Positions 1 through 7,277 of a DNA stretch of 16,625 bases are shown in pieces. A program made the translations under genes and the position numbers. A model generated the notes under the pieces. That model made no database searches. It had not been told where the DNA came from and saw nothing but the letters and a program-made list of their open reading frames with translations. The stretch spans positions 1 through 16,625 of the forward strand of contig DASTQL010000022.1 of the NCBI GenBank assembly GCA_035761805.1. Reading direction: 5' to 3'. This DNA is from DASTQL01 sp035761805. GTDB lineage: Bacteria; Actinomycetota; Actinomycetes; Jiangellales; Jiangellaceae. Numbering within the stretch: position 1 is the stretch's first letter; each line of letters starts with the position of its first letter.

Positions 1-295
1 TCCGGGTCGACACCCCGGCCCCGTCCTGGCGCACCGGACGCGGCCCCGGCCCCGACGGCGCGCCGGCGCGCTGGGCGGTCATGAACGCCAGCACATCACC
101 CGGGCTCACCTGCTCCGGTGGCTTGCCCACCACGGTGAAGAACACCTTCAGGTCATAGCCCACCGCCAACACCGTGTTCGGCCGGCACCGCCCGGCCAGG
201 AAGTCCAGGTAGTCGTCCAACACCGCAACACCCAGCCGCAGCACCGGCTCTCCGTCAGCGGCCCGGACCAGGCACACGTCCAACAACCGAAACAT
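1..295 (-). CDS. Tyrosine recombinase/integrase, N-terminal part (cut by window edge)
   Basis: Only the first 98 or so residues are visible; the C-terminal catalytic domain with the R..H-x-x-R..Y residues lies outside the window. The translation contains LDDYLDFLAGRCRPNT followed by YDLKVFFTVVGKPPEQV and VLAFMTAQRAP. This is the usual layout of the SAM-like core-binding domain of actinobacterial tyrosine recombinases (phage-integrase family), which cut and rejoin DNA at specific sites. Leucine is often TTG here (four within the first 50 codons), a codon rarely used by neighbouring genes, which hints at horizontal origin. The start is uncertain. ATG at 295 gives the compact domain, ATG at 316 is in frame, and the frame stays open upstream to an ATG at 496 and beyond. 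No convincing ribosome-binding site decides among them. Family assignment is fairly sure; whether the full gene is intact cannot be seen. Confidence 0.7.
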   Translation of the reverse strand, partial: MFRLLDVCLVRAADGEPVLRLGVAVLDDYLDFLAGRCRPNTVLAVGYDLKVFFTVVGKPPEQVSPGDVLAFMTAQRAGAPSGPGPRPVRQDGAGVSTR

Positions 296-317
296 CGGGC
301 GCCTCGCTCTCCGCATC

Positions 318-340
318 TCGCCAGGAGGCCCCCCTGGCGA
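318..340. repeat. Inverted repeat, 8-bp arms, 7-nt loop
   Basis: TCGCCAGG (318-325) is the exact reverse complement of CCTGGCGA (333-340), with a 7-nt spacer. It sits just upstream of the most compact integrase start (295) and next to the alternative start at 316. It could be an operator for integrase expression, an excisionase/recombinase arm site, or chance in GC-rich DNA. Confidence 0.4.
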
Positions 341-453
341 AATGTCCCGGAGGATCACCCGCATATCAAGCAAATGTGCGCAGCTCGGCGTCACCGCATA
401 GCGCGCGCGGCACCGGCTGACGACGTATCCGCCGACGGGTTCGCAGCGCTCGT

Positions 454-474
454 CCGCGAGTCTCACGCTCGCGG
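454..474. repeat. Inverted repeat, 7-bp arms, 7-nt loop
   Basis: CCGCGAG (454-460) pairs exactly with CTCGCGG (468-474) across a 7-nt loop. It lies in the gene-poor stretch upstream of the integrase and has the same loop length as the repeat at 318-340. Function unknown. Confidence 0.35.
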
Positions 475-631
475 TGGTCGTGGCACGGGTCTGCATCGGC
501 CGGTTCGATCCGCCATCGGGGCGACCTCCCTCCCTGTGAAGGCCGACGCCTGATGCGACCTCGGTCACCGCCGCCAGTCGCGTCGGCAGGACGAGGGATG
601 CCGCACCGTCACCTGTGCGAGGTCGGGGAGT

Positions 632-650
632 CCTCAGGGACCCCTCAGGG
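632..650. promoter_or_regulatory. Tandem direct repeat upstream of pspC-like gene
   Basis: CCTCAGGG occurs at 632-639 and again at 643-650, 11 bp apart, 56 bp before the pspC-like start. Head-to-tail half-sites one helical turn apart are typical of OmpR-type response regulators, so this may be an activator site for the envelope-stress-type gene downstream. No matching -35/-10 pair is obvious. The link is inference. Confidence 0.35.
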
Positions 651-706
651 GCGATCCAGGGTGGAGCCCCGATGTCCACTGGGCCGGCAAGGAGGACAGT
701 GGAGGC

Positions 707-985
707 ATGACAGAGACCACTGCCCACCAGTCCCCGACCAACCCCTCCGACGGCCAGTCGCCCGACCCCCTGGCGATGCCCGGGCCCGCGCCCCAGCCGC
801 CGTACCGCCGACTCACCCGCAGCCGCACCGACCGCATGCTCGGCGGTGTCTGCGGCGGCCTGGCGAAGTACCTCGGCGTCGACCCGACGCTGGTCCGGCT
901 CGGCACCGTCGCCCTGACGCTCGTCACCGGCGGCGCCGGGATCATCGCCTACGTGGCCGCGTGGATCATCGTCCCCGAGGAGTGA
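707..985 (+). CDS. PspC-domain small membrane protein
   Basis: 92 residues. The first 35 are polar and proline-rich and probably cytoplasmic. A compact PspC domain follows: RMLGGVCGGLAKYLGVDPTL (residues 43-62), then a hydrophobic helix at about 64-88, ending in the typical WIIVPEE. PspC proteins belong to phage-shock-type envelope stress responses; actinobacterial members are often stand-alone inner-membrane proteins or fused to sensor kinases. Here the domain is stand-alone. The ATG at 707 is supported by AAGGAGG at 689-695; a second GGAGG at 701-705 is too close to act. A tandem repeat lies upstream and a large hairpin terminator downstream, so this looks like a single-gene transcript. The exact role is unknown. 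Confidence 0.85.
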   Translation: MTETTAHQSPTNPSDGQSPDPLAMPGPAPQPPYRRLTRSRTDRMLGGVCGGLAKYLGVDPTLVRLGTVALTLVTGGAGIIAYVAAWIIVPEE

Positions 986-1063
986 CCGACCCGACCGCCC
1001 ACGGGACCCGACGCGTACACCGAGTCCGTAGTCCGTACCGCCCGACCACCCGTCCACCACAAA

Positions 1064-1115
1064 GGCCGGTGGGGCAATCACCAGGCGCCAGCGCCTGGTG
1101 ATGGCCCCACCGGCC
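1064..1115. terminator. Bidirectional hairpin terminator, 25-bp stem
   Basis: Left arm 1064-1088 and right arm 1091-1115 are complementary over 25 positions with one mismatch and a 2-nt loop. It lies between the convergent pspC-like (+) and choD (-) genes, where it can stop transcription from both sides. There is no U-tract, as is common in high-GC actinobacteria. Its core resembles the hairpin at 4549-4576. Confidence 0.85.
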
Positions 1116-1127
1116 TGGTGAACGTGG

Positions 1128-2876
1128 TCAGTCGCGGTGGATGGAGGGCACGGACGCGGGGGCGCCAGTCGCCCCCGCCGGCCCGCGCCAGGCGCCGGGG
1201 GCTTCCGGCGGCACGACCGGGGCCGCCGGGGGGACGACCGGGACCGGCCGGTACGAGTGACCGAGCGCGGGTCTCGGGTCGGGGTCGCCGCGCACCGGCC
1301 AGTGCGCCATGGCCCGCTCGGCCAGCGCGGTGATGGTCAGCGACGGGTTGACCCCCAGGTTGGCCGGCACGACGGAGCCGTCGACGACGTGCAGGCCCGG
1401 GTGGCCGTGGACGCGATGCCACGGGTCGACAACCCCCTCATCCGCCGACTCCCCGATCACGCAACCCCCGATGACGTGTGCCGTCATGGGGATGTCGAAG
1501 AGCTCGGCCCAGGAACCCCCTGGATCGCCCCCGACACGCTCGGCGAGCAGGCGAACGGCACGGTGGCCCGCCTGGATCGTGGTGGGGTTCGGCTCGCCGT
1601 GGCCGGGCCGGGTCGTCAGCCTCAGGCCGCCGAACGGCCCACGGCGGCGCTGAACCCGCAGCGAGTTGTCCAGGTCCTGCATCACCAGCGCGATGACGGT
1701 GCGCTCGCTCCACCGGCGCACGGAGAGGGACTTGAGGAAGACCACCGGGTGCCGGGCGGCCAGCCCGCCGAACCGCACCCAGCGCGGCATGCGCGAGTCC
1801 TCGTCGTCGTCGACCAGGATGGTCGCCAGCAGGCTCATCGCGTTGGACCCCCTGCCGTAACGCACCGGCTCCACGTGTGTGTGCGGCTCCGGGTGGAAGC
1901 TCGAGGTGATGGCCACCCCGCGTGAGTAGTCGACGTCCGCCTTGCGGGCGGTGGCCCCGAGAATCGCCTCGCTGTTGGTCCGGGTCAGCTCGCCGAGCCT
2001 CCGCGACAGCCGCGGCAGGTAGCCGGCGGCAGCCGAGCGCTGCAGCACGCGCTGGGTACCGAGCGTGCCGGCGGCCAGCACCACATGCTCTGCGGTGATG
2101 GTCCGCCGGGTCGCCGAGGTCCTGGCCCCCGTCCGCTCGACGTCCACTGCCCAGCCGCCACCGGCCAGCGGCCGTACCGTCCGCACCGTCGTCAGCGGGA
2201 GGACCTGCGCACCGGCCCGCTCGGCGAGGTGGAGGTAGTTCTTCGGCAGGGTGTTCTTGGCCCCGACCCGGCAGCCGGTCATGCAGGCACCGCACTCGGT
2301 GCACCCCGTCCGCGCCGGCCCCACACCGCCGAAGAAGGGGTCGTCGGCGCTACGGCCCGGGCCCTCGCCGAAGTAGACCCCCACCGGGGTCGACCGGAAG
2401 GTGTGGCCCACCCCCATGGCATCGGCGACGTCCCGCATGGCCTCGTCCGCCGGGGTGAGCGTGGGGTTCTGCACGACGCCGAGGATGCGCTTGGCCTGGC
2501 CGTACCAGGGCGCCAGCTCGGCGCGCCAGTCGGTGATCCCGGCCCACTGGCGATCCTGGTAGAAGGCGTCGCCCGGCTCGTACAGGGTGTTGGCATAGAC
2601 GAGCGAGCCACCACCCACGCCGGCGCCCGAGAGGACGAGCACGTCGCGCAGCAGGCTGATGCGCTGGATGCCGTAGCAGCCCAGGCGCGGCGCCCAGAGG
2701 AAGCGTCGCAGGTCCCACGACGTCCGGGCGAACTCCTGGTCTCGGAACCGTCGGCCGGCCTCGAGCACCGCCACTCGGTAGCCCTTCTCGGCCAGCCGCA
2801 GCGCGGTCACCGAGCCGCCGAAGCCGGACCCGACGACGACGACGTCGTGGTCGAAGGACCGACGCGCGGTGCTCAT
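1128..2876 (-). CDS. choD: ChoD-type GMC family FAD oxidoreductase (cholesterol-oxidase-like)
   Basis: 582 residues, matching the length of M. tuberculosis ChoD, which it resembles closely from memory (SWDLRRFLWAPRLGCYGIQRI, TRTNSEAILGA, WSERTVIALVMQ). An N-terminal Rossmann FAD motif VVVVGSGFGGSVTALRLAEK lies at residues 12-31. GAGVGGGSLVYANTLY (85-99) is the second FAD-contact segment, and the GMC C-terminus HVVDGSVVPANLGVNPSLTI spans 496-515. A ferredoxin-like C-x2-C-x2-C-x3-C set sits at C192, C195, C198 and C202. The protein ends in a proline-rich tail. GMC enzymes oxidise alcohols; whether this clade truly uses cholesterol is unsettled. Its ATG overlaps the stop of the upstream aldehyde dehydrogenase (ATGA), so the two are probably translationally coupled: an alcohol oxidase paired with an aldehyde dehydrogenase. 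No signal peptide is visible. Confidence 0.9.
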   Translation of the reverse strand: MSTARRSFDHDVVVVGSGFGGSVTALRLAEKGYRVAVLEAGRRFRDQEFARTSWDLRRFLWAPRLGCYGIQRISLLRDVLVLSGAGVGGGSLVYANTLYEPGDAFYQDRQWAGITDWRAELAPWYGQAKRILGVVQNPTLTPADEAMRDVADAMGVGHTFRSTPVGVYFGEGPGRSADDPFFGGVGPARTGCTECGACMTGCRVGAKNTLPKNYLHLAERAGAQVLPLTTVRTVRPLAGGGWAVDVERTGARTSATRRTITAEHVVLAAGTLGTQRVLQRSAAAGYLPRLSRRLGELTRTNSEAILGATARKADVDYSRGVAITSSFHPEPHTHVEPVRYGRGSNAMSLLATILVDDDEDSRMPRWVRFGGLAARHPVVFLKSLSVRRWSERTVIALVMQDLDNSLRVQRRRGPFGGLRLTTRPGHGEPNPTTIQAGHRAVRLLAERVGGDPGGSWAELFDIPMTAHVIGGCVIGESADEGVVDPWHRVHGHPGLHVVDGSVVPANLGVNPSLTITALAERAMAHWPVRGDPDPRPALGHSYRPVPVVPPAAPVVPPEAPGAWRGPAGATGAPASVPSIHRD

Positions 2877-4447
2877 CGCAGGTGCGCCGCCTTGGCCACG
2901 CGGAGCCAGGCCGTGGTGGCACGCTCGAAGTGCTCCGCGGTGAACGGGCCGAAGGGCGCCAGCGGGAAGCCCCGCTGCCAGGCCACCGTCTGGGACTCCG
3001 TGAACTTCTGCAGGCCCTCGGGTCCGTGCCGCCGGCCCAGGCCGCTGTCGCCCATGCCGCCCATCGGCAGGGCGGTGGCCGACCAGGTCGCGCCGTACAC
3101 CTCGTTGACGTTGACCGTGCCACAGCGGATGCGCTCGGCCACCGCCCGGCCCCGCCGCAGGTCGATGGTCCAGACGCTGGCGTTCAGCCCGTACGGGGAG
3201 TCGTTGGCCGCCTCGACCAGAGCGTCGTCGCCGTCGGCGGAGGCCACCCACGCGACGGGCCCGAAGACCTCCTCGCCGTACGCCGGCATGTCGGGCGTGA
3301 CGCCTTCGAGCAGCGTCGGCTCGTAGAAGTACGGCCCCAGGTCGGGGCGGGCGCGCCCCCCGGTCAGTACGCGGGCGCCTCGGGCGACCGCGTCGTCGAC
3401 GTAGCCGGAGACGCGCTCGAGCTGGTCCGCGGACACGAGCGTCCCGACCTCCACCGACCAGTCGCCGCCCGCACCCAGCCGAAGCCGCCCCATCGCTTCG
3501 ACCAGGCGCGGCACGAAGGCGTCCGCGACGGCGCGGTCGACGAGGACGCGCTCGATCGACACGCACAGCTGACCGGCGTTACCGCTGATCGCCCGGGCCG
3601 TGCCGGCGGCCGCCCGGTCGAGGTCGGCGTCGCTCAGGACGAGCAGCGGGTTCTTGCCGCCCAGCTCCAGGCTGGTGCCCACGAGGCGCCGGGCGGCGCT
3701 GAGCGCCACCTGACGACCGGTCTCGGTCGATCCGGTGAACTGAACGTAATCGCCGCCGTCGACCACCGCCTGGCCGACCACCCGGCCCGGCCCTGCGACC
3801 ACCTGCCAGAGGCCTTCGGGAACGCCGGCCCGGACCGCCAGCTCGCGCACGCGGAGCGCGGACAGGGTGACCTGGGTGTCCGGCCGGAGCACGACACCGT
3901 TGCCCGCCAACAGCGCGGGCACGGCATCGCAGACCGCCGTGACGATCGGGTAGTTCCAGGGAGACACGATGCCGACGACGCCCTTGGGGTGACGGACCTC
4001 GTAACCCCGCGTGAGCACCGGGACCAGGCCCGTGGCCCGCCGCCGGCGCAGCATGGCGGGGCCCCGGCGCGCGTAGTAGCGGCAGTGCAGGGCGAGGTCG
4101 ACGACCTCCTCGTACGCCGAGAGGCGGGACTTGCCCGACTCCGCCTGGACGACGTCGACCAGCTCCATCCGGTGGTCCAGCACCAGGTCGTGCCAGCGCA
4201 GCAGGACCTCGGCCCGGTCGCCGACAGGGCGGTCGGCCCACGCGTGCTGGACCTCACGAGCATCGACGTACGCTCGCTCGACGTCCTCGACCGAGGACAT
4301 CGGCAGGTCCACGAGCGGCTCGCCGGTGAAGGGAGCCAGCACCCGCTGGCGCTCCGCGTCCGGTCCCGCGGCGATCCCGGCCACGAGCCGGTCGATCAGT
4401 TGCGGGTCCAGCAGTTCCGAGCGGCGCTCTGTGGCCAGGTCCGTCAT
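2873..4447 (-). CDS. NAD(P)-dependent aldehyde dehydrogenase, succinate-semialdehyde dehydrogenase (GabD2-like)
   Basis: 524 residues, aldehyde dehydrogenase superfamily. Visible landmarks are the WNYP cofactor motif (164-167), FTGS (237-240), the general base Glu261 in LELGGKNP, the nucleophile Cys295 in GNAGQLCVSIERV, and the C-terminal MGGMGDSGLGRRHGPEGL segment. The sequence is close to mycobacterial GabD2, which oxidises succinate semialdehyde; the substrate here is not proven. Start chosen at ATG 4447: it has no Shine-Dalgarno, but a TACGCT element ends 6 nt upstream, fitting a leaderless mRNA. Translating further upstream adds residues unlike the family. The stop overlaps the choD start by ATGA. 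In M. tuberculosis choD lies directly beside guaB3, so this gene appears inserted between them here. A hairpin at 4549-4576 isolates it from guaB3. Confidence 0.9.
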   Translation of the reverse strand: MTDLATERRSELLDPQLIDRLVAGIAAGPDAERQRVLAPFTGEPLVDLPMSSVEDVERAYVDAREVQHAWADRPVGDRAEVLLRWHDLVLDHRMELVDVVQAESGKSRLSAYEEVVDLALHCRYYARRGPAMLRRRRATGLVPVLTRGYEVRHPKGVVGIVSPWNYPIVTAVCDAVPALLAGNGVVLRPDTQVTLSALRVRELAVRAGVPEGLWQVVAGPGRVVGQAVVDGGDYVQFTGSTETGRQVALSAARRLVGTSLELGGKNPLLVLSDADLDRAAAGTARAISGNAGQLCVSIERVLVDRAVADAFVPRLVEAMGRLRLGAGGDWSVEVGTLVSADQLERVSGYVDDAVARGARVLTGGRARPDLGPYFYEPTLLEGVTPDMPAYGEEVFGPVAWVASADGDDALVEAANDSPYGLNASVWTIDLRRGRAVAERIRCGTVNVNEVYGATWSATALPMGGMGDSGLGRRHGPEGLQKFTESQTVAWQRGFPLAPFGPFTAEHFERATTAWLRVAKAAHLR

Positions 4448-4453
4448 GGCCGC

Positions 4454-4459
4454 AGCGTA
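4454..4459 (-). promoter_or_regulatory. -10 element of probable leaderless promoter for aldehyde dehydrogenase-choD
   Basis: TACGCT (minus strand, TANNNT) is followed by exactly 6 nt and then the ATG at 4447. A start site about 7 nt after the hexamer would coincide with the initiation codon. No clear -35 box is seen. Confidence 0.5.
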
Positions 4460-4548
4460 TGTCCGAGCCACGCCGGACCTGCAGGGCCTTGCGTCCCGGA
4501 TCCGCTCGGCGTCGGGCCGAATGACCACGTTCACCACCCTCGTGGGGG

Positions 4549-4576
4549 CATCACGAGGCGTTGGAGCCTCGTGATG
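4549..4576. terminator. Hairpin terminator downstream of guaB3
   Basis: CATCACGAGGC (4549-4559) pairs exactly with GCCTCGTGATG (4566-4576) across a 6-nt loop. Flanking CACCACC (left) and GGTGGTG (right) could extend the stem. It lies between guaB3 and the aldehyde dehydrogenase, both on the minus strand, so it should end the guaB-guaB3 transcript. It is a relative of the 1064-1115 hairpin with a compensating base-pair change. Confidence 0.75.
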
Positions 4577-4652
4577 GCCAGAGCCAGCCTGGTGGTGGCC
4601 GGGGTGCCGCGGCACCGCGGGGAGTCACCGCCCGCGGGCGCCCGGCGCCGGG

Positions 4653-5762
4653 TCAGGAGCCGACGGTGACCTCGACCCGCTGGAACTCCTTGCACTCGGT
4701 GTAGCCGGTGGTGGCCATGGCCCTGCGCAGGGCGCCGACGAGGTTCATCGAGCCGTCGGCGGCGTGCGACGGGCCCAGCAGGATCTGCTCCAGCGGGCCC
4801 ACGGTCCCGACCTGGACCCGGATCCCGCGCGGGAGCTCCGCGTGGACCGCCTCGGACCCCCAGTGCCAGCCGCGCCCGGGCGCCTCGGTCGCCCGGGCCA
4901 GCGGGGACCCCACCATGACGGCGTCGGCGCCGCAGGCGATCGCCTTGGCCACGTCGCCGGAACGTCCGATCGAGCCGTCGGCGATGACGTGCACGTAGCG
5001 TCCGCCCGACTCGTCCAGGTAGTCGCGCCGCGCCGCGGCCACGTCGGCGACCGCGCTGGCCATCGGCACGGCGATGCCGAGGACCGTACGAGTGGTGTGT
5101 GCGGCGCCCCCGCCGAAGCCGACCAGGACACCGGCGGCGCCCGTACGCATCAGGTGCAGCGCCGCCTGGTAGGTGGCGCAGCCGCCGACGACGACCGGGA
5201 CATCGAGCTCGTAGATGAACTGCTTGAGGTTCAACGGCTCGGCCCGGCCGGAGACGTGCTCGGCCGACACGGTGGTGCCGCGGATCACGAAGAGGTCGAC
5301 GCCCGCGTCGATGACGGCCCGGTGGAAGCGTTTGACCCTGGGCGGGCTCAGCGCTCCCGCCACGGTCACCCCGGCCTCCCTGATCTCCCGGAGGCGGGCG
5401 GCGATGAGGTCCTCGCGGACCGGGGACGCGTACACCTCCTGCAACCGGCGGGTGGCCAGCTCTTCGTCCAGCGAGGAGATCTCCTCGAGGAAGGGTTCGG
5501 GGTCGTCATAGCGGGTCCACAGGCCCTCGAGGTCGAGCACGCCGAGGCCGCCGAGCTTGCCCATGGCGATGGCCGTGGCTGGCGACATCACCGAGTCCAT
5601 GGGCGCGGCGAGCACCGGCAGCTCGAAGCGGTAGGCGTCGATCTGCCAGTGCGTGGACACCTCTTCGGGGTCGCGGGTGCGCCGGCTGGGCACCACCGCG
5701 ACGTCGTCGAAGGCGTAGGCCCGGCGGCCGCGCTTGCCTCGCCCGATCTCGATCTCCGCCAT
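4653..5762 (-). CDS. guaB3: GuaB3 family IMP dehydrogenase-related protein
   Basis: 369 residues, about 125 fewer than GuaB: a single TIM-barrel without CBS domains. MAEIEIGRGKRGRRAYAFDD at the N-terminus and the phosphate-binding IADGSIGRSGDVAKAIACGADAVMVGSPLA (260-289) mark the GuaB3 family, a conserved actinobacterial companion of GuaB. The loop that in GuaB reads GPGSICTTR is GFGGGAAHTTR here (residues 215-225), so the catalytic cysteine is absent. Ordinary IMP-to-XMP chemistry is therefore doubtful, and a different purine-nucleotide substrate or a regulatory role is possible. The gene follows guaB by 24 bp and is probably co-transcribed. A TANNNT hexamer in that gap and the lack of a Shine-Dalgarno suggest an additional leaderless start. 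Downstream lies the 4549-4576 terminator. Confidence 0.93.
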   Translation of the reverse strand: MAEIEIGRGKRGRRAYAFDDVAVVPSRRTRDPEEVSTHWQIDAYRFELPVLAAPMDSVMSPATAIAMGKLGGLGVLDLEGLWTRYDDPEPFLEEISSLDEELATRRLQEVYASPVREDLIAARLREIREAGVTVAGALSPPRVKRFHRAVIDAGVDLFVIRGTTVSAEHVSGRAEPLNLKQFIYELDVPVVVGGCATYQAALHLMRTGAAGVLVGFGGGAAHTTRTVLGIAVPMASAVADVAAARRDYLDESGGRYVHVIADGSIGRSGDVAKAIACGADAVMVGSPLARATEAPGRGWHWGSEAVHAELPRGIRVQVGTVGPLEQILLGPSHAADGSMNLVGALRRAMATTGYTECKEFQRVEVTVGS

Positions 5763-5770
5763 GGGCGCCG

Positions 5771-5776
5771 AGGCTA
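5771..5776 (-). promoter_or_regulatory. Possible -10 element before guaB3
   Basis: TAGCCT (minus strand) lies in the 24-bp guaB-guaB3 gap, 8 nt before the ATG at 5762, and no ribosome-binding site is present. It could give a leaderless or near-leaderless guaB3 mRNA in addition to read-through from guaB. Weak on sequence alone. Confidence 0.3.
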
Positions 5777-5786
5777 GCGGGAGCTG

Positions 5787-7271
5787 CTACCGGCCCGAGT
5801 AGTTGGGCGCCTCGACGGTCATCTGCACCGCATGGGGGTGGCTCTCGATCAGCCCGGCCGCAGTGATCCGCACGAAGCGGCCCCGCTCCTGGAGCTCCCG
5901 CACCGTGGCCGCGCCGCAGTAGCCCATGGACGCCCGGAGCCCGCCGACGAGCTGATGGGCCACGTTGGCCAACGGCCCCCGGTAGGCGACCTGGCCCTCC
6001 ACGCCCTCCGGCACCAGCTTGTCGTCGGAGAGCAGGTCGTCCTGGAAGTAGCGGTCCCGGCTGTAGGACACCTGCTGCCCCCGGGACTGCATGGCCCCGA
6101 GGGAGCCCATGCCGCGGTAGTTCTTGAACTGCTTGCCGTTGATGAACACAAGCTCGCCGGGGGACTCCTCGCACCCGGCCAGCAGGGACCCGAGCATCAC
6201 CGCGTCGGCCCCGGCCACCAGGGCCTTGGCGATGTCGCCGGAGTACTGCAGCCCGCCGTCGCCGATGACCGGGACCCCGGCGGGCCGGCACGCCCGGGCC
6301 GCCTCGTGGATTGCCGTCACCTGGGGGACACCGACACCCGCCACCACCCGGGTGGTGCAGATCGAGCCCGGACCGACGCCCACCTTGACGCCGTCCGCCC
6401 CCGCCTCGACCAGGGCCCGGGCGCCGTCGTAGGTCGCCACGTTGCCGGCCACGACGTCGACGTCGGCCAGCTCGGCCTTGAGCTTGGCGACCGTGTCCAG
6501 CACGGCCCGGGAGTGCCCGTGCGCGGTGTCGACGACGACCAGGTCGACGCCCGCGTCGACCAGCGCCATCGCCCTGGCGTACGAGCCCTCGCCCACGCCC
6601 ACCGCTGCGCCGACGACGAGGCGCCCAGCCCCGTCCTTGGTGGCACCGGGGAACTGGTCGCGCTTGACGAAGTCCTTGAGCGTGAACAGACCGGTCAGGC
6701 GTCCGGCGTCGTCCACGAGGGGGAGCTTCTCCACCTTGTGCGCCTTGAGCAGCCCGAAGGCCTCGTCCGAGGGGATCCCCGTACGGCCGGTGATCAGAGG
6801 CATCGACGTCATGATCTCGCGGACCGGGCGGGACCGGTCGGACTCGAAGCGCATGTCGCGGTTGGTCACGATGCCGAGCAGGAGCCCGGCCTCGTCGACC
6901 ACGGGGGCGCCGGAGATGCGGAACCTCCCGCACATCGCGTCGACCTCGGCCACCGTGGCCTCCGGGCCGACGGTGACCGGCCGGGTCACCATGCCCGCCT
7001 CGGACCGCTTCACCAGGTCGACCTGCGAGGCCTGGTCGTCTGCCGACAGGTTGCGGTGCAGGATGCCCACGCCTCCCTGCCGCGCCATGGCGACGGCCAT
7101 CCGCGCCTCGGTCACCGTGTCCATGGCCGAGGAGAGCAGCGGGACCTGGACGGCGATCCGCCGGGACACCCGCGACGACGTGTCCACCTCGCTCGGGACG
7201 ACGTCGGACGCCGCGGGCTGCAGCAGGACGTCGTCGAAGGTCAGCCCCAGCGGGGCGAAGCTGTCCGGCAC
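5787..7271 (-). CDS. guaB: Inosine-5'-monophosphate dehydrogenase
   Basis: 494 residues, full length. GuaB oxidises IMP to XMP with NAD, the committed step of GMP synthesis, in the cytoplasm. The TIM-barrel opens with LTFDDVLLQPA (10-20). Two CBS domains occupy about 92-205. The catalytic loop GPGSICTTR puts the nucleophile at Cys305. IGDGGLQYSGDIAKAL (336-351) binds phosphate, GMGSLGAM (387-394) contacts IMP, and SYSRDRYFQ (402-410) lies in the flap. The start is GTG at 7271; an ATG slightly upstream is out of frame. No Shine-Dalgarno is present, but TAACAT ends 6 nt before the GTG, which suggests leaderless initiation. It lies 56 bp after rsdA and 24 bp before guaB3, the order known from other actinobacteria. 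Confidence 0.97.
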   Translation of the reverse strand: MPDSFAPLGLTFDDVLLQPAASDVVPSEVDTSSRVSRRIAVQVPLLSSAMDTVTEARMAVAMARQGGVGILHRNLSADDQASQVDLVKRSEAGMVTRPVTVGPEATVAEVDAMCGRFRISGAPVVDEAGLLLGIVTNRDMRFESDRSRPVREIMTSMPLITGRTGIPSDEAFGLLKAHKVEKLPLVDDAGRLTGLFTLKDFVKRDQFPGATKDGAGRLVVGAAVGVGEGSYARAMALVDAGVDLVVVDTAHGHSRAVLDTVAKLKAELADVDVVAGNVATYDGARALVEAGADGVKVGVGPGSICTTRVVAGVGVPQVTAIHEAARACRPAGVPVIGDGGLQYSGDIAKALVAGADAVMLGSLLAGCEESPGELVFINGKQFKNYRGMGSLGAMQSRGQQVSYSRDRYFQDDLLSDDKLVPEGVEGQVAYRGPLANVAHQLVGGLRASMGYCGAATVRELQERGRFVRITAAGLIESHPHAVQMTVEAPNYSGR

Positions 7272-7277
7272 GCTGCC

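Larger units (their letters stand above)
296..706. other. Gene-poor stretch between integrase and pspC-like gene
   Basis: About 400 bp with no confidently coding gene. The minus-strand integrase frame remains open through much of it (in-frame ATGs at 316 and 496), with roughly four in five codons ending in G or C between 496 and 296, so a longer integrase N-terminus cannot be excluded. It holds two small inverted repeats (318-340 and 454-474) and a direct repeat (632-650). Part of it (about 360-385) is less GC-rich than the rest of the window, consistent with a junction of imported DNA. No tRNA gene or clear attachment-site duplication is visible. Confidence 0.5.

Noticed and set aside
502..511. 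GGTTCGATCC, resembling a tRNA T-loop near the integrase
   Set aside because: Flanking bases do not form a T-stem, and no acceptor, D or anticodon arms are found on either side; no tRNA or att site can be supported.
553..1101. Alternative plus-strand frame overlapping the PspC gene
   Set aside because: Arg/Pro-rich translation without domains, while the overlapping frame encodes a clear PspC domain with its own ribosome-binding site.
2882..4669. Long plus-strand open frame opposite the aldehyde dehydrogenase
   Set aside because: Antisense shadow of a clear enzyme with intact catalytic residues.
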